Origin: Chitinophaga pinensis | GTDB lineage: Bacteria > Planctomycetota > Phycisphaerae > Phycisphaerales > SM1A02 | Length of the DNA stretch: 23,263 nt | Reading direction: 5' to 3' | Assembly (NCBI GenBank): GCA_943329105.2 | Contig: CALQCP020000013.1 | Span: forward strand, 1-23,263 | Part shown: positions 1 through 11,131 of the stretch, in pieces | Position numbering within the stretch: position 1 is the first letter of the stretch | How the letters are laid out: every line of letters starts with the position of its first letter | Program-made: the position numbers and the translations under genes | Notes under the pieces: generated by a model | The model's input: the letters and a program-made list of their open reading frames with translations, nothing else | Database searches by the model: none | What the model was told of the DNA's origin: nothing

Positions 1-333
1 CGCAGAGAGACTGCTGATGGATCGATGATTGCTCGGCTCCTCGATCGCCTCGCGCACGACAAATCCGCGCACGGCGGTGGAGCGGCTCTCACCGTCCTCA
101 TCAGAAATTCCGTAGTTGCCCATCTCTGTGGCCGTCATGGCCAAGATCTGCCCTGTATAGGAAGGATCGGTGAGCGCCTCTTGGTACCCGCACATGGCGG
201 TGTTGAACACCACTTCGCCACCAGCGGTTGCCGCATCCGTACAAAGACCAAACGGATGGCCATGAAAGACCGTTCCGTCCTCAAGTGCGAGTCGGCAGAT
301 GGATGGTTGTTCGGGCTGAACTCGCTGGATCAT
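1..333 (-). CDS. carA: carbamoyl-phosphate synthase small subunit (N-terminal part, cut by window edge)
   Basis: This is the first 111 codons of CarA, the glutaminase subunit that supplies ammonia to CarB for carbamoyl phosphate in pyrimidine and arginine synthesis. It starts at the ATG complementary to 331-333 and runs off the left edge. The visible N-terminal domain carries the family's landmarks in order: ALEDGTVFHGHPFG (about residues 17-30), GEVVFNTAMCGYQEALTDPSYTGQI (about 38-62), a GNYGISDEDGES stretch and GFVVREAIEEPSNHRS. These match the usual CarA small-subunit domain. The class I glutamine amidotransferase domain, with its catalytic Cys-His-Glu, lies outside the window. The gene is divergent from the secretin gene. 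I see no clear ribosome-binding site, but a TACAAT hexamer lies 11 bases before the ATG, so the leader may be very short. Identity is secure; completeness cannot be judged. Confidence 0.93.
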   Translation of the reverse strand, partial: MIQRVQPEQPSICRLALEDGTVFHGHPFGLCTDAATAGGEVVFNTAMCGYQEALTDPSYTGQILAMTATEMGNYGISDEDGESRSTAVRGFVVREAIEEPSNHRSISSLSA

Positions 334-344
334 GGGCGCGTGGG

Positions 345-350
345 ATTGTA
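345..350 (-). promoter_or_regulatory. possible -10 box for carA
   Basis: Read on the minus strand this is TACAAT, one mismatch from TATAAT, ending 11 bases before the carA ATG. No convincing -35 hexamer lies 16-18 bases upstream. If used, it would give a leader of only about five bases. The rest of the 334-575 gap between the divergent genes shows no other firm promoter. Confidence 0.3.
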
Positions 351-575
351 ACGAGTTCCGCTGCTCGTTCGCTAGTTGACGGGTTGTCCCCGCATCTGAA
401 CCACCCCTTTGCAGAGCGTCCGAGGGCAGGGTAGCCTCGCCAAACCCCCGCCCTGATGTTCGGTCCGTGCCGAATCTTGGGATGTGGGGCGATCCTTTGG
501 GCACCCGCGCCCGAAAGAGATGTTCGGCCGATACCGCCATGTGGCGGTGCTGGCGTTTGTCGTCTAGGAGCAGTC

Positions 576-3983
<3,408 letters not shown>

Positions 3984-4011
3984 GTAGCCGGATCCGATCC
4001 TTGACACCCAT

Positions 4012-4046
4012 CATCGGGAGCCTTCGGGCTCCCGATGTTACTTTTG
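4012..4046 (+). terminator. intrinsic terminator after the secretin gene
   Basis: A perfect 11-bp stem (4012-4022 with 4027-4037) closes on a UUCG tetraloop flanked by a C-G pair, followed by TTACTTTTG. It lies 29 bases after the secretin stop and separates that gene from the STAS gene. Confidence 0.85.
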
Positions 4047-4084
4047 TGCCGCCGCAACGCATGACAGGGGTACACTTCATTTAT

Positions 4085-4456
4085 ATGGCACAGCCGCAGC
4101 AAAGCTTTATTCGGATCGTCAAGGACCCTGAGTGCACGCTCGTGGAGTTCACTGAGAAGCACATCATTGACGAAGTGGTGATTCGCCAAATCGGCAATGA
4201 ATTGACCAAGTTGGTCGATGACTCGCCGCGGCCGCGAATCGTGGTGACCTTCAAGGGCGTCGAGCATCTCTCGTCAGCTGCCTTGGGCACACTCCTCACG
4301 GTGATGAACCGAGTGAAGGCGAAGGACGGCCAATTGCGCCTCTGCGACATTAACGCGCAGATCCTGCAGATCTTCCAGATCACCAAGTTGAACAAGATTC
4401 TGCGTATCGAGAAAGACCTTGCATCCGCCAAGGCGAGCCTCGGCGGCAACAAGTGA
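4085..4456 (+). CDS. STAS-domain anti-sigma factor antagonist (SpoIIAA/RsbV-like)
   Basis: A 123-residue single STAS domain. In partner switching, such a protein binds the anti-sigma kinase when unphosphorylated and frees the sigma factor. The core fits the family: a strand IVVTF, then VEHLSSAALGTLLTVMNR with Ser63/Ser64 where SpoIIAA and RsbV carry the phosphorylated serine, then a strand reading GQLRLCDIN. The usual Asp before the Ser pair is Leu here. I chose the ATG at 4085; an in-frame ATG at 4061 is possible. There is no good ribosome site for either, and TACACT lies eight bases before 4085, so translation may be leaderless or nearly so. The stop overlaps a GTG of the next frame, and the HATPase ATG begins 14 bases after the stop, so the two are surely co-transcribed. 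Confidence 0.87.
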   Translation: MAQPQQSFIRIVKDPECTLVEFTEKHIIDEVVIRQIGNELTKLVDDSPRPRIVVTFKGVEHLSSAALGTLLTVMNRVKAKDGQLRLCDINAQILQIFQITKLNKILRIEKDLASAKASLGGNK

Positions 4457-4470
4457 AAGGGAGTCACTCC

Positions 4471-4920
4471 ATGGCGCACCCCGCACCAGGACAGTCACAC
4501 GATGGGCGCTTCGAGCGAAGCTGGGTATTGCTTGAGCAACGCGATTCCATCGAAGGCTTGCAGTCGGACGTCAATGATGCGCTGGCCGGCTGTGGCTATG
4601 GGGAGGCAGCATCATTTGCCATCCGCTTGGCGCTGGAAGAAGCATTGGTGAATGGTTTCCGACACGGTAACAAGGGCAACCCATCCAAGCACGTCATTGT
4701 GGAGTGCAAGATCGACCCACAAGGTGTTGAGCTGGTGGTGATTGATGAGGGTGAAGGATTTGACCCTGGTTCCGTGCCTGATCCGACCGCCGATGAGAAC
4801 ATCGACATTCCATCTGGTCGCGGCATCATGTTGATGCGGGCGTACATGTCCTCTGTTGAGTACCTGCACCCTGGCAATCGACTGCGGATCTTCTACAGCA
4901 ATCCCAACGCCGCGTCCTGA
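4471..4920 (+). CDS. ATP-binding anti-sigma regulatory factor, HATPase_c_2 family (SpoIIAB/RsbW-like)
   Basis: 149 residues, GHKL-fold ATPase. The N box ALEEALVNGFRHGN (about 54-67), the G1 box DEGEGFDP (about 92-99) and the G2 box GRGIMLMRAYM (about 116-126) are all present, so ATP binding is likely. Relatives are serine kinases that hold a sigma factor inactive and phosphorylate the STAS partner; the upstream gene encodes exactly such a partner. I chose the ATG at 4471 because AAAGGGAG lies seven bases before it. A GTG at 4453, overlapping the previous stop, would add six residues. No sigma factor or PP2C phosphatase is in the window, so the controlled regulator is unknown. It could instead serve a non-sigma target, as several SpoIIAB-like proteins do. 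Confidence 0.88.
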   Translation: MAHPAPGQSHDGRFERSWVLLEQRDSIEGLQSDVNDALAGCGYGEAASFAIRLALEEALVNGFRHGNKGNPSKHVIVECKIDPQGVELVVIDEGEGFDPGSVPDPTADENIDIPSGRGIMLMRAYMSSVEYLHPGNRLRIFYSNPNAAS

Positions 4921-4983
4921 ATCGGACGGCGCATCGACGCACGTGACAGCACGTGCCCGGCGCATGCCCGCGCATCACTCATA

Positions 4984-5856
4984 TCACTCAGCCGTGCGCG
5001 CGCGAATGCTGTCGTAGATACTGGCGAGCAGGCCAACCATTGGAAATTTGCCGCCCATCGGGCTCGGACCCATGCGTCGTAACAGGGCGTGCGGGACATG
5101 CTCCGCTGTCGGTGCCGACTCGGCATCTTCAAGTGCAGCAGTGGGGCGCCAGAAGTCCGCGATGCACTGTTCAAGCGGCGGCAGCCCTCCGTTGTCTTCT
5201 TCCACCGTCGATGCGGTGGCATGCGCTTGCGATATGCCCGACGTCTGCAGGGTGCGCTGCTCTTGGAGTCGCTCCAGGAGCAACTCACCATCAAGGCCGC
5301 GCAGCGCAAAGAGCACGACCGGGTCCACTTCAATGCGTTCGCCCATCAGGTACCCGGCAGCGGCCACATGCTTACAGGGTTGCTCCAGTCCGCAATCGCA
5401 CTCGGTATGCAGTCCATCGCCGGGCGCCGGCAACAAATGCCGACCAACCACCGCGAAGCACTCCTCAATCGATTCCGGAATTTCTCCGGTGAGTAGCCGC
5501 GCCGCGTACACCGCTTCGCCGGCCATGCGCTCAATGACCTTGTCCCACTCTTCACGCGAGAGTGGCCGAACCGTGATCTTCGCCACATACGGTTTGACGC
5601 CGCGCCCTTGCACAGCGGTCTCCACGAGCCCGGGCGTGACGGTGTAGTTGGCTACCTGCCCAGCAAGCGCATATTCCATGCCGAGCATTCGAACATCCGG
5701 CGGCATGCCCACCTCGACGGCTTGCACAAACGCAGCGGCGTGCCACGGAAGCCCTTCCAAGCCAAGTTTCCTGCGGAATCGGATGCCATGGCGCACGCGG
5801 CGCGGCTGCTCCAATTTCTTCTGGGATGGTCGAATACTAAAGCCTTCGCTACTCAT
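4984..5856 (-). CDS. SWIM zinc-finger protein, partner of the SNF2 ATPase
   Basis: 290 residues. The SWIM motif CxCx(n)CxH is seen near residues 150-165 as ECDCGLEQPCKHVAA, within a fold that continues with YLMGERIEVDP and a Leu-rich helix. SWIM domains bind zinc and are thought to contact DNA or protein. In bacteria they are often encoded beside SNF2 ATPases. Here the ATG overlaps the stop of the upstream helicase (ATGA, four bases), and GGAGG lies seven bases before the ATG inside the helicase gene, so the two are translationally coupled and probably work as one complex. The N-terminal half (VRHGIRFRRKLGLEG... ) and the acidic C-terminal half have no domain I can name. The gene is convergent with the anti-sigma gene. 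Confidence 0.85.
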   Translation of the reverse strand: MSSEGFSIRPSQKKLEQPRRVRHGIRFRRKLGLEGLPWHAAAFVQAVEVGMPPDVRMLGMEYALAGQVANYTVTPGLVETAVQGRGVKPYVAKITVRPLSREEWDKVIERMAGEAVYAARLLTGEIPESIEECFAVVGRHLLPAPGDGLHTECDCGLEQPCKHVAAAGYLMGERIEVDPVVLFALRGLDGELLLERLQEQRTLQTSGISQAHATASTVEEDNGGLPPLEQCIADFWRPTAALEDAESAPTAEHVPHALLRRMGPSPMGGKFPMVGLLASIYDSIRARTAE

Positions 5857-8800
5857 GCGCCGTCCTCCAGTGTGCTGCCGCGGAGCGAGAGCAGGTCACG
5901 CAGCTGCGAGGTGTTGAGCTCAGTGAGCCATTGCTCACCACTGCCGATGATCTGGCTGGCAAGCTCGGTTTTCTGTTCGATCATCTGGTCGATGCGCTCC
6001 TCAAGTGTGCCGATAGTGATCATCTTGTGAACATTCACGGTACGCAACTGACCAATGCGGAATGCACGATCGGTGGCCTGATTCTCAACGGCAGGATTCC
6101 ACCACCGGTCGTAGTGGAACACATGGTTGGCAGCGGTCAGGTTGAGTCCCACGCCGCCGGCCTTGAGACTCAGGACGAAGAGTGGGCACGTTGGATCTTC
6201 GCTTTGGAACTTCTGCACCAATTGGTCGCGCTTGGCTTGTGGCGTGCCACCGTGCAAGAACAACGCTTCGATATCCAGCTCTTGCCGAATCATCTGCACC
6301 AGCAAGTGACCCATCTGCCGGTACTGCGTGAAGATCAACGCACGATCACCCGCCGCTGTCAACTCTTCCAGCATTTCCATGACGCGAAGACTCTTGCCAC
6401 TGCGGGCGCTGAGCCGCGTGGCGCGCACGACATTGGAAGGCACCACAATCTTCTTCGCTGGCGGCTCGGCATGTTGTGCGCCTTCCGCCATATCTTCCTC
6501 GGATGGCTCGGCCACCGGAGCATTGGATGGCATGCCCTCGCGCAGGAAGTGCGCAGGATGATTGCAGATCTGCTTGAGCTTGACCAACGCGCTGAGCACC
6601 AGTCCACGACGGCGAATACCTTCGGCCTGATCGACACGCTTGAGCATGTCGTTGACCACTTGCTCGTACAGCGAGGCCTGTTCGGGCGTGAGCGGAATCT
6701 GCTGCCGCGTTTCCACCAACGGCGGAAGATCACTGATGACTTTGGGGTCAGTCTTGAGACGGCGCAGAATGAAAGGTCGAACCAGCAGCCTGAGCCGCTC
6801 GGCTTGCCGCTTGTCGCGATGGCGTTCCACTGGCAACGCAAAGCGTTTGCGGAAATCGTTCTGAGTTCCCAGGTATCCGGGGCAGCAGAATTCCATGATC
6901 GACCACAGTTCGCTGAGTCGGTTCTCCACCGGCGTACCGGTGAGGGCCACGCGGAACTTGGTGCGCAGCGCGCGAATAGCGGCGGTCTGTTTGGTGGGTG
7001 GGTTCTTAATGTGCTGCGCTTCGTCAAGTACCACGCGACGCCATTCCACCTCATTGAGGAGGTCCTTGTCGCGCGTCACCAGGGCATAGGTACTCACCAC
7101 CACATCGACTCGTTGCGTCAGTTGCACGAAGCGCTCGCCTTGGGGGCGTTCCAGTCCGTGATGCACATGCACCACCAACTCTGGCGCAAAGCGGAGAAGT
7201 TCACGGTGCCAGTTACCCAGCACGCTCATGGGCGCCACCAACAGTGTTGGCCCAACGCGTTCGCCCTCTGGGGCTGCTTGTCGTTCAGCTTGCAACAGGG
7301 CGATCAATTGGATGGTCTTACCGAGACCCATGTCGTCGGCGAGGCATGCGCCCATTCCATAGCGCTCCAAGAACGCTAGCCAACTGACGCCGGCGCGCTG
7401 GTACGGACGGAGGGTGCCTTGGAATCGTTCCGGCTGCTCCAAGAGCGGCATCTTCTCAATCGAGTCATCGGGCCCGAAGATTTCCGCTACCCATCCCTTG
7501 GTGTCGACGCCAATCACCGGCAGACCACCGTCGGAAGCATCAAGATGCGCCATGCGCAGGGCTTCCACCAGGGTTGCTTGGCCGTTGGCATTCTGCTTCA
7601 AGAACTTGACGCCACGCTCCAGATCTTCCGGACGGATTTCCACCCAGCGACCGTTGATGCGCACCAGTGGCACGCCCTTCTTGGCGAGCGCCTGGAATTC
7701 CTCAAGGGTGAGTGGCGTATCTCCCAGTGCAATTTGCCAGCTGTAATTGACCAAACTGTGCAAGCCCACTCCGCCGTTCGACTTGCCGCCTTCGCCACCT
7801 TCGCTCGGGGACGGTTCGCTATCGATGAGGAGGCGTGCGCCCACGCGGTTGGCGGTCTGGCCCCACCAATCCGGCGCTAACACTTCAAAGCCAGCCTCTT
7901 GCAGTACCGACTTAAAGTCACGGAGGAATTGATATGCCTCGGTGGTCTTGAGCTCCATACCCGTGGGGGCGCCTTCGTCAAGACTCTCTTCAATCTTTGG
8001 ATACAGGCGACTGGCTCGGCCAAGTTCGCCCAAGAGCATGTCACAGAGTTGTTGTGTTTCTTGCGGTGAATGACCGCGACCGTTGCGACCACCCACAGCG
8101 CGGCTCCACAGTGACTCCGCATCGACCACAATCGGTGGGCTGTCGTTGGAAACCAGCGAGAACACCAATTGCCACGGGTGATCATCTTCGTGACCATCGG
8201 GCCCGGCTAACAGTTCTGCTGGCGGCTCCAGAAGTTGCAGGAGCAGGCGCATCTCTCGGCCCTCGCCGATGTCTTCCAGGTTGGCAATCCATTGCCGAGC
8301 CGTGCGCACAATGCTTGAATCCACAGCGGAAGGCTGGCGCACCGCAACTTCTGCGCTCAAGAGTCCGGTGAGCCAGGCGACATGCGGGTCGCGGTCCGGG
8401 TCGCGGCCATCGAGCGCTTCGGAGTAATTCTCCAACTCCATGATGTCGCGGACGCTGGAGTCAACGAACGCACCCATGGATTGTTCGAGCAGCGTGGTGG
8501 CCGCGCCAGCTCCTTCTGCAGCACGCACCAATGCTGGGGCGCCGCGGACTAATGCAGTGAATTTGCTGTGGTTTGGCGCATCCTGCAACCATGGACGCCA
8601 CGCGGCAAACATGGAGCCGTTGCGTTCCTGCACCACGGTTGGAATGACACGTTGATCGTTGATCAGGTGCTGCGTGAACTGCGAAACAGCGTTCCACCAT
8701 CGGGCGTCATGTCCCCAGGCAACGGTGTCGTCGGTCGATTCAGTGTCGAGTACGCGCAACAGTGCGAACGCAGTGCGCGGATCAAGCGCCACCGCCGGAA

Positions 8801-9158
8801 CTTCGATGGGTGCAAGCGTCTCTTCTGGTTCAGCTGAAAAACCAGCTACTTCATCGCAGGCACTCAGGCGATCACTTGGAAGTGGCAGTTGTCCGATCGC
8901 AGTGTCGGAGTGCGGCAACAGCAGCATGAGCGAACTGTCGGTGAGTGAACCCTCCGCTGCGATGCGGGCATCGTCGCCGCTTGCGGTACGCGCGTGCTCA
9001 AGTGCGGGTGCCAGCGCTGCGCGCAATTCCGCGATGGTGGCGGCGTACGGGTGCGTCCCGGTTGCGATGGCGGTGTCACGCGCAGTGATGAATCGTTGGG
9101 AATGCTCGCCCCAGACGCGCAACGATCCGTGAGACCAGTTCAGGTGAAGTACAAACAT
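5853..9158 (-). CDS. SNF2-family DEAD/DEAH-box ATPase (bacterial RapA/Snf2 type)
   Basis: About 1101 residues. Such proteins translocate on double-stranded DNA and remodel DNA-protein complexes. The C-terminal half has the full motor: motif I DDMGLGKTIQL (about 604-614), motif II LDEAQHIKN (about 709), motif III ALTGTPVENRLSELW, then the second lobe with IFTQYRQMGHLL, LSLKAGGVGLNLTAANHV and the motif VI region ATDRAFRIGQ (about 1026). The middle region (about 410-510, YQFLRDFKSVLQEAGFEVLAPDWW then PLVRINGRWVEI) resembles the SNF2-associated domain seen in bacterial SNF2 proteins. The N-terminal 400 residues are not recognisable to me. I prefer the ATG at 9158 (MFVLHLNWSHGSL); a TTG at 9194 would add 12 residues and neither has a strong ribosome site. 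The downstream SWIM gene overlaps it by four bases. Repair, recombination or transcription recycling are all possible roles. Confidence 0.92.
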   Translation of the reverse strand: MFVLHLNWSHGSLRVWGEHSQRFITARDTAIATGTHPYAATIAELRAALAPALEHARTASGDDARIAAEGSLTDSSLMLLLPHSDTAIGQLPLPSDRLSACDEVAGFSAEPEETLAPIEVPAVALDPRTAFALLRVLDTESTDDTVAWGHDARWWNAVSQFTQHLINDQRVIPTVVQERNGSMFAAWRPWLQDAPNHSKFTALVRGAPALVRAAEGAGAATTLLEQSMGAFVDSSVRDIMELENYSEALDGRDPDRDPHVAWLTGLLSAEVAVRQPSAVDSSIVRTARQWIANLEDIGEGREMRLLLQLLEPPAELLAGPDGHEDDHPWQLVFSLVSNDSPPIVVDAESLWSRAVGGRNGRGHSPQETQQLCDMLLGELGRASRLYPKIEESLDEGAPTGMELKTTEAYQFLRDFKSVLQEAGFEVLAPDWWGQTANRVGARLLIDSEPSPSEGGEGGKSNGGVGLHSLVNYSWQIALGDTPLTLEEFQALAKKGVPLVRINGRWVEIRPEDLERGVKFLKQNANGQATLVEALRMAHLDASDGGLPVIGVDTKGWVAEIFGPDDSIEKMPLLEQPERFQGTLRPYQRAGVSWLAFLERYGMGACLADDMGLGKTIQLIALLQAERQAAPEGERVGPTLLVAPMSVLGNWHRELLRFAPELVVHVHHGLERPQGERFVQLTQRVDVVVSTYALVTRDKDLLNEVEWRRVVLDEAQHIKNPPTKQTAAIRALRTKFRVALTGTPVENRLSELWSIMEFCCPGYLGTQNDFRKRFALPVERHRDKRQAERLRLLVRPFILRRLKTDPKVISDLPPLVETRQQIPLTPEQASLYEQVVNDMLKRVDQAEGIRRRGLVLSALVKLKQICNHPAHFLREGMPSNAPVAEPSEEDMAEGAQHAEPPAKKIVVPSNVVRATRLSARSGKSLRVMEMLEELTAAGDRALIFTQYRQMGHLLVQMIRQELDIEALFLHGGTPQAKRDQLVQKFQSEDPTCPLFVLSLKAGGVGLNLTAANHVFHYDRWWNPAVENQATDRAFRIGQLRTVNVHKMITIGTLEERIDQMIEQKTELASQIIGSGEQWLTELNTSQLRDLLSLRGSTLEDGA

Positions 9159-9240
9159 CCGTGTTCCGATCGGCCCGTAGGTGGCGGGGCGCAAGGCGTG
9201 AGCGTGTGACGTGGGGGGTGACGGTGCTGGCGAAGTGCAG

Positions 9241-9313
9241 TGATTGCGCTGGGATTCGAACCCAGGACCTAGCGGTTAAAAGCCGCTTGCTCTACCAACT
9301 GAGCTACGCAACC
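9241..9313 (-). tRNA. tRNA-Lys (anticodon UUU)
   Basis: 73 bases fold into a full cloverleaf on the minus strand. The acceptor is GGTTGCG with CGCAATC (one G-U pair), the D arm has GCTCAGTTGGTAGAGC, the anticodon stem AGCGG/CCGCT encloses CTTTTAA, and the T arm is CTGGG-TTCGAAT-CCCAG. The discriminator base is A. The 3' CCA is not encoded (CTG follows), so it must be added by the nucleotidyltransferase. It lies upstream of the SNF2 gene on the same strand. Confidence 0.97.
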
Positions 9314-9359
9314 ATGGTGGTGAAATTGAGGGAGAAGGGGGCGCTCAGGAAGGGGAGCG

Positions 9360-9365
9360 ATTGTA
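9360..9365 (-). promoter_or_regulatory. possible -10 box for tRNA-Lys
   Basis: TACAAT on the minus strand ends 46 bases before the mature tRNA 5' end, a common distance for a tRNA leader. No good -35 match stands at the usual spacing. The same hexamer is found before carA. Otherwise the 9314-9676 gap between the divergent tRNA and recombinase genes shows no further gene, repeat or strong hairpin that I can support. Confidence 0.35.
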
Positions 9366-9676
9366 GGGAAGTTCGGGCAACACTGATGCGGCGTCGATTT
9401 ACGTCCAATAACCACTTGGGGACCCCGTGGAATCGGCCATTTTTGCCGGAAATGATATTTGGTCATCCACTTGATCAAGGTGTGCGTAACAGTTCTGGAC
9501 AACAGGTTCCCGGAATCGAACAATCCATCTGAGGAACGTCCGGATTTCGGTGTCTTTAACACGGGTTGGCTTCAGATTGCAGCGGCGTGTCTCCGATAAG
9601 AAGAATGGACAGCAGATTCCGAACTGAGCAACACAGCACCGCGCAACAGACCGCGCGATTATGGAGGCGAAGGGCC

Positions 9677-10669
9677 ATGAACGACACAACAACACTTGCA
9701 CTTATCCAAAACTTCCTCAGTTACCTCACCGACGAGCGTCACTTCAGCCCGTATACGGGCCGTTGTTACGGGCTCGACCTTCGCCAGTTCGTCGACTTCA
9801 TCGAGACGAAGGCTGGCGTGAAGGTGGACCTTGAGAAGGAGCGAAAGGCGCTTGACGCCAAGAGCACTTCATCGGACACGATTACTGGTCGTGTGCTGAA
9901 GTGCGAAGTGGAGTTGATCCGCGAGTTCCTCTCCAAGCTCGGCGAGCAGAAGTATTCCGCGGCCACCATGGCTCGCAAGATCGCCACGCTGCGCAGTTTC
10001 CATAAATGGATGGAACGCAAGGGTCTTGCTCCAACGAATCCAATGGTCTTGATTCGTACGCCGAAGCAGGCCAAGCGACTTCCAAAGGCTATCTCTGTGG
10101 AGCAGATTGAGCGATTGCTTTCTGCGCCCGATGACACCGACATTCTGGGAGCGCGCGACCGCGCGATTCTGGAGACCTTGTATTCCACTGGTATCCGAGT
10201 TTCTGAAGTTGTTGCAATCAACCGTGGCGACCTCAACGACACCGGCGAAGAAATCATCATTCGCGGTAAGGGTCGGCGCGAGCGACGTGTTCCGCTGGGA
10301 AGTCATGCGCTGAAGGCGTTGCGCCACTACTTGGCGATGGTCGATGCCGACTTGCAGGGTCGTGGAAAGCGTATGAACCCTGAAGAATCGCTGTTTGTCA
10401 ACAAGAACGGCGGGCGGCTTTCCAGTCGCTCGGTGCGCCGTAAGGTTGCCAAGTACTTGGTGGAAGCGAATCTTGATCCGGATATCTCACCGCACACCAT
10501 TCGTCACAGTTTCGCTACGCATCTCTTGGACAACGGTGCCGACTTGCGCGCCGTCCAGGAGTTGTTGGGCCATCAGTCGCTGAGTTCAACGCAGGTGTAC
10601 ACCCACTTGACCAGCGGTCGCATGCGCGATGGATATGACAAGGCGCACCCGCGCGCTGAAGCAAGCTGA
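9677..10669 (+). CDS. xerC: Xer-type tyrosine recombinase (XerC/XerD family)
   Basis: 330 residues. Xer recombinases resolve chromosome dimers at dif with the FtsK translocase. An N-terminal SAM-like core-binding domain (FLSYLTDERHFSPYTGRCYGLDL) is followed by the catalytic domain with every active-site residue: Arg174 (STGIRVSEV), Lys198 (RGKGRRERRVPL), His273 and Arg276 (HTIRHSF), His299 (ELLGHQSL) and the nucleophile Tyr308 (TQVYTHL). The end (YDKAHPRA) is typical of Xer proteins rather than phage integrases. Compared with the usual length of about 300, it carries a roughly 25-residue charged insertion near residues 45-70 in the N-terminal domain. I chose the ATG at 9677 because GGAGG lies nine bases before it. 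Whether it is the XerC or XerD type cannot be settled from sequence alone, so the symbol is tentative. Confidence 0.9.
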   Translation: MNDTTTLALIQNFLSYLTDERHFSPYTGRCYGLDLRQFVDFIETKAGVKVDLEKERKALDAKSTSSDTITGRVLKCEVELIREFLSKLGEQKYSAATMARKIATLRSFHKWMERKGLAPTNPMVLIRTPKQAKRLPKAISVEQIERLLSAPDDTDILGARDRAILETLYSTGIRVSEVVAINRGDLNDTGEEIIIRGKGRRERRVPLGSHALKALRHYLAMVDADLQGRGKRMNPEESLFVNKNGGRLSSRSVRRKVAKYLVEANLDPDISPHTIRHSFATHLLDNGADLRAVQELLGHQSLSSTQVYTHLTSGRMRDGYDKAHPRAEAS

Positions 10670-10701
10670 CGTTCACCATCACATCATCACCAATCGCACG
10701 T

Positions 10702-10745
10702 GACGCGGTCCTCTCCGAAGTGTGAGTGCCGCGTTCGTCGTTTTT
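10702..10745 (+). terminator. weak candidate terminator after the recombinase gene
   Basis: ACGCGG (10703-10708) can pair with CCGCGT (10729-10734), and a run of five T follows after six bases. The 20-base loop and the gap before the T run make it a poor match to an ideal terminator. It points toward, and would stop short of, the minus-strand RNA candidate. Confidence 0.3.
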
Positions 10746-10820
10746 GGAGTTGGATTTGATTCAAACGGGGGGTTCCCGAGCATCAACTCCCGAATCATGA
10801 ACGCTCCAAGATGGGCTTTC

Positions 10821-10870
10821 AAAAATGAACTCGGGGACGCGGCTCCCACGCCTGAGGCCGCATCCCCGAG
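10821..10870 (-). terminator. intrinsic terminator of a minus-strand transcript
   Basis: CTCGGGGA-T-GCGGC (complement of 10857-10870) pairs with GCCGC-G-TCCCCGAG (complement of 10830-10843): 13 pairs with one mismatch around a 13-base loop. Directly after it, on the minus strand, comes TTCATTTTT. On the plus strand the same hairpin has no T run, so the direction is clear. No protein gene ends here on that strand. Confidence 0.65.
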
Positions 10871-11095
10871 ATTCGCCGTTGCGGAAACCGCAACGGTTGG
10901 GCGTCAGTGTCCGAAGCCGACGCCCACCCTTTTCTGAACTCTGAGCAAAGAGCGGCAAAGCCGCTCCAGCACTCCGCCCCGAGTTTTCGGTACACGAACA
11001 CATGTCCGTTCGTGCACCTCGAGGCGTGGTCGAGTCGCGGCCAAAGGGTTTGAGGCCGCGGAATTCCAGATTGTCACCTTTTCATACGGCACCGG

Positions 11096-11124
11096 TTGGC
11101 GATGAGATCGCCACCACGTACAAG
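11096..11124 (+). promoter_or_regulatory. possible promoter for the purE leader
   Basis: TTGGCG (11096-11101), a 17-base spacer and TACAAG (11119-11124) give four of six matches in each hexamer. It would start a leader of about 220 bases before purE. It partly overlaps hairpin 11097-11113 of the minus-strand RNA candidate and lies next to that candidate's promoter, so the two may compete. Confidence 0.25.
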
Positions 11125-11131
11125 TATGTTA

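Larger units (their letters stand above)
10821..11125 (-). ncRNA. candidate structured non-coding RNA of about 300 nt
   Basis: Eight hairpins follow one another: 11097-11113 (7 bp), 11036-11060 (7 bp), 11018-11034 (5 bp), 10990-11017 (10 pairs, one mismatch), 10950-10966 (7 bp, three-base loop), 10898-10926 (8 bp), 10876-10896 (9 bp, three-base loop) and the terminator 10830-10870. On the minus strand this set begins just after a TTGCAG-16-CATAAT promoter and ends at a T-rich terminator. I find none of the marks of tmRNA, SRP RNA, RNase P RNA or 6S RNA. Open frames across it are short and have no family resemblance. The signal is structural only; expression and strand are inferred. Confidence 0.42.

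Noticed and set aside
456..575. Upstream extension of the secretin reading frame
   Set aside because: The frame is open but the extra 40 residues have no ribosome site, are rich in Cys and Pro, and would bury the signal-like segment. AGGAG stands at the right distance before the ATG at 576.
4911..4960. Hairpins between the anti-sigma gene and the SWIM gene as a bidirectional terminator
   Set aside because: The stems are short (five to six pairs) and there is no T run on either strand.
5931..7379. A 482-codon open frame on the plus strand opposite the SNF2 gene
   Set aside because: The SNF2 motor motifs on the other strand are unmistakable, and the opposite reading has no recognisable motif and an excess of His and Gln typical of an antisense frame.
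9241..10669. tRNA gene plus tyrosine recombinase as the end of an integrated island
   Set aside because: The recombinase has a Xer-type ending, the tRNA 3' end points away from it, I find no second copy of the tRNA 3' part, and the flanking genes are housekeeping genes.
10722..10937. Small plus-strand protein of 71 residues
   Set aside because: It starts at GTG without a ribosome site, crosses four strong hairpins and resembles no family; structure explains this region better than coding.
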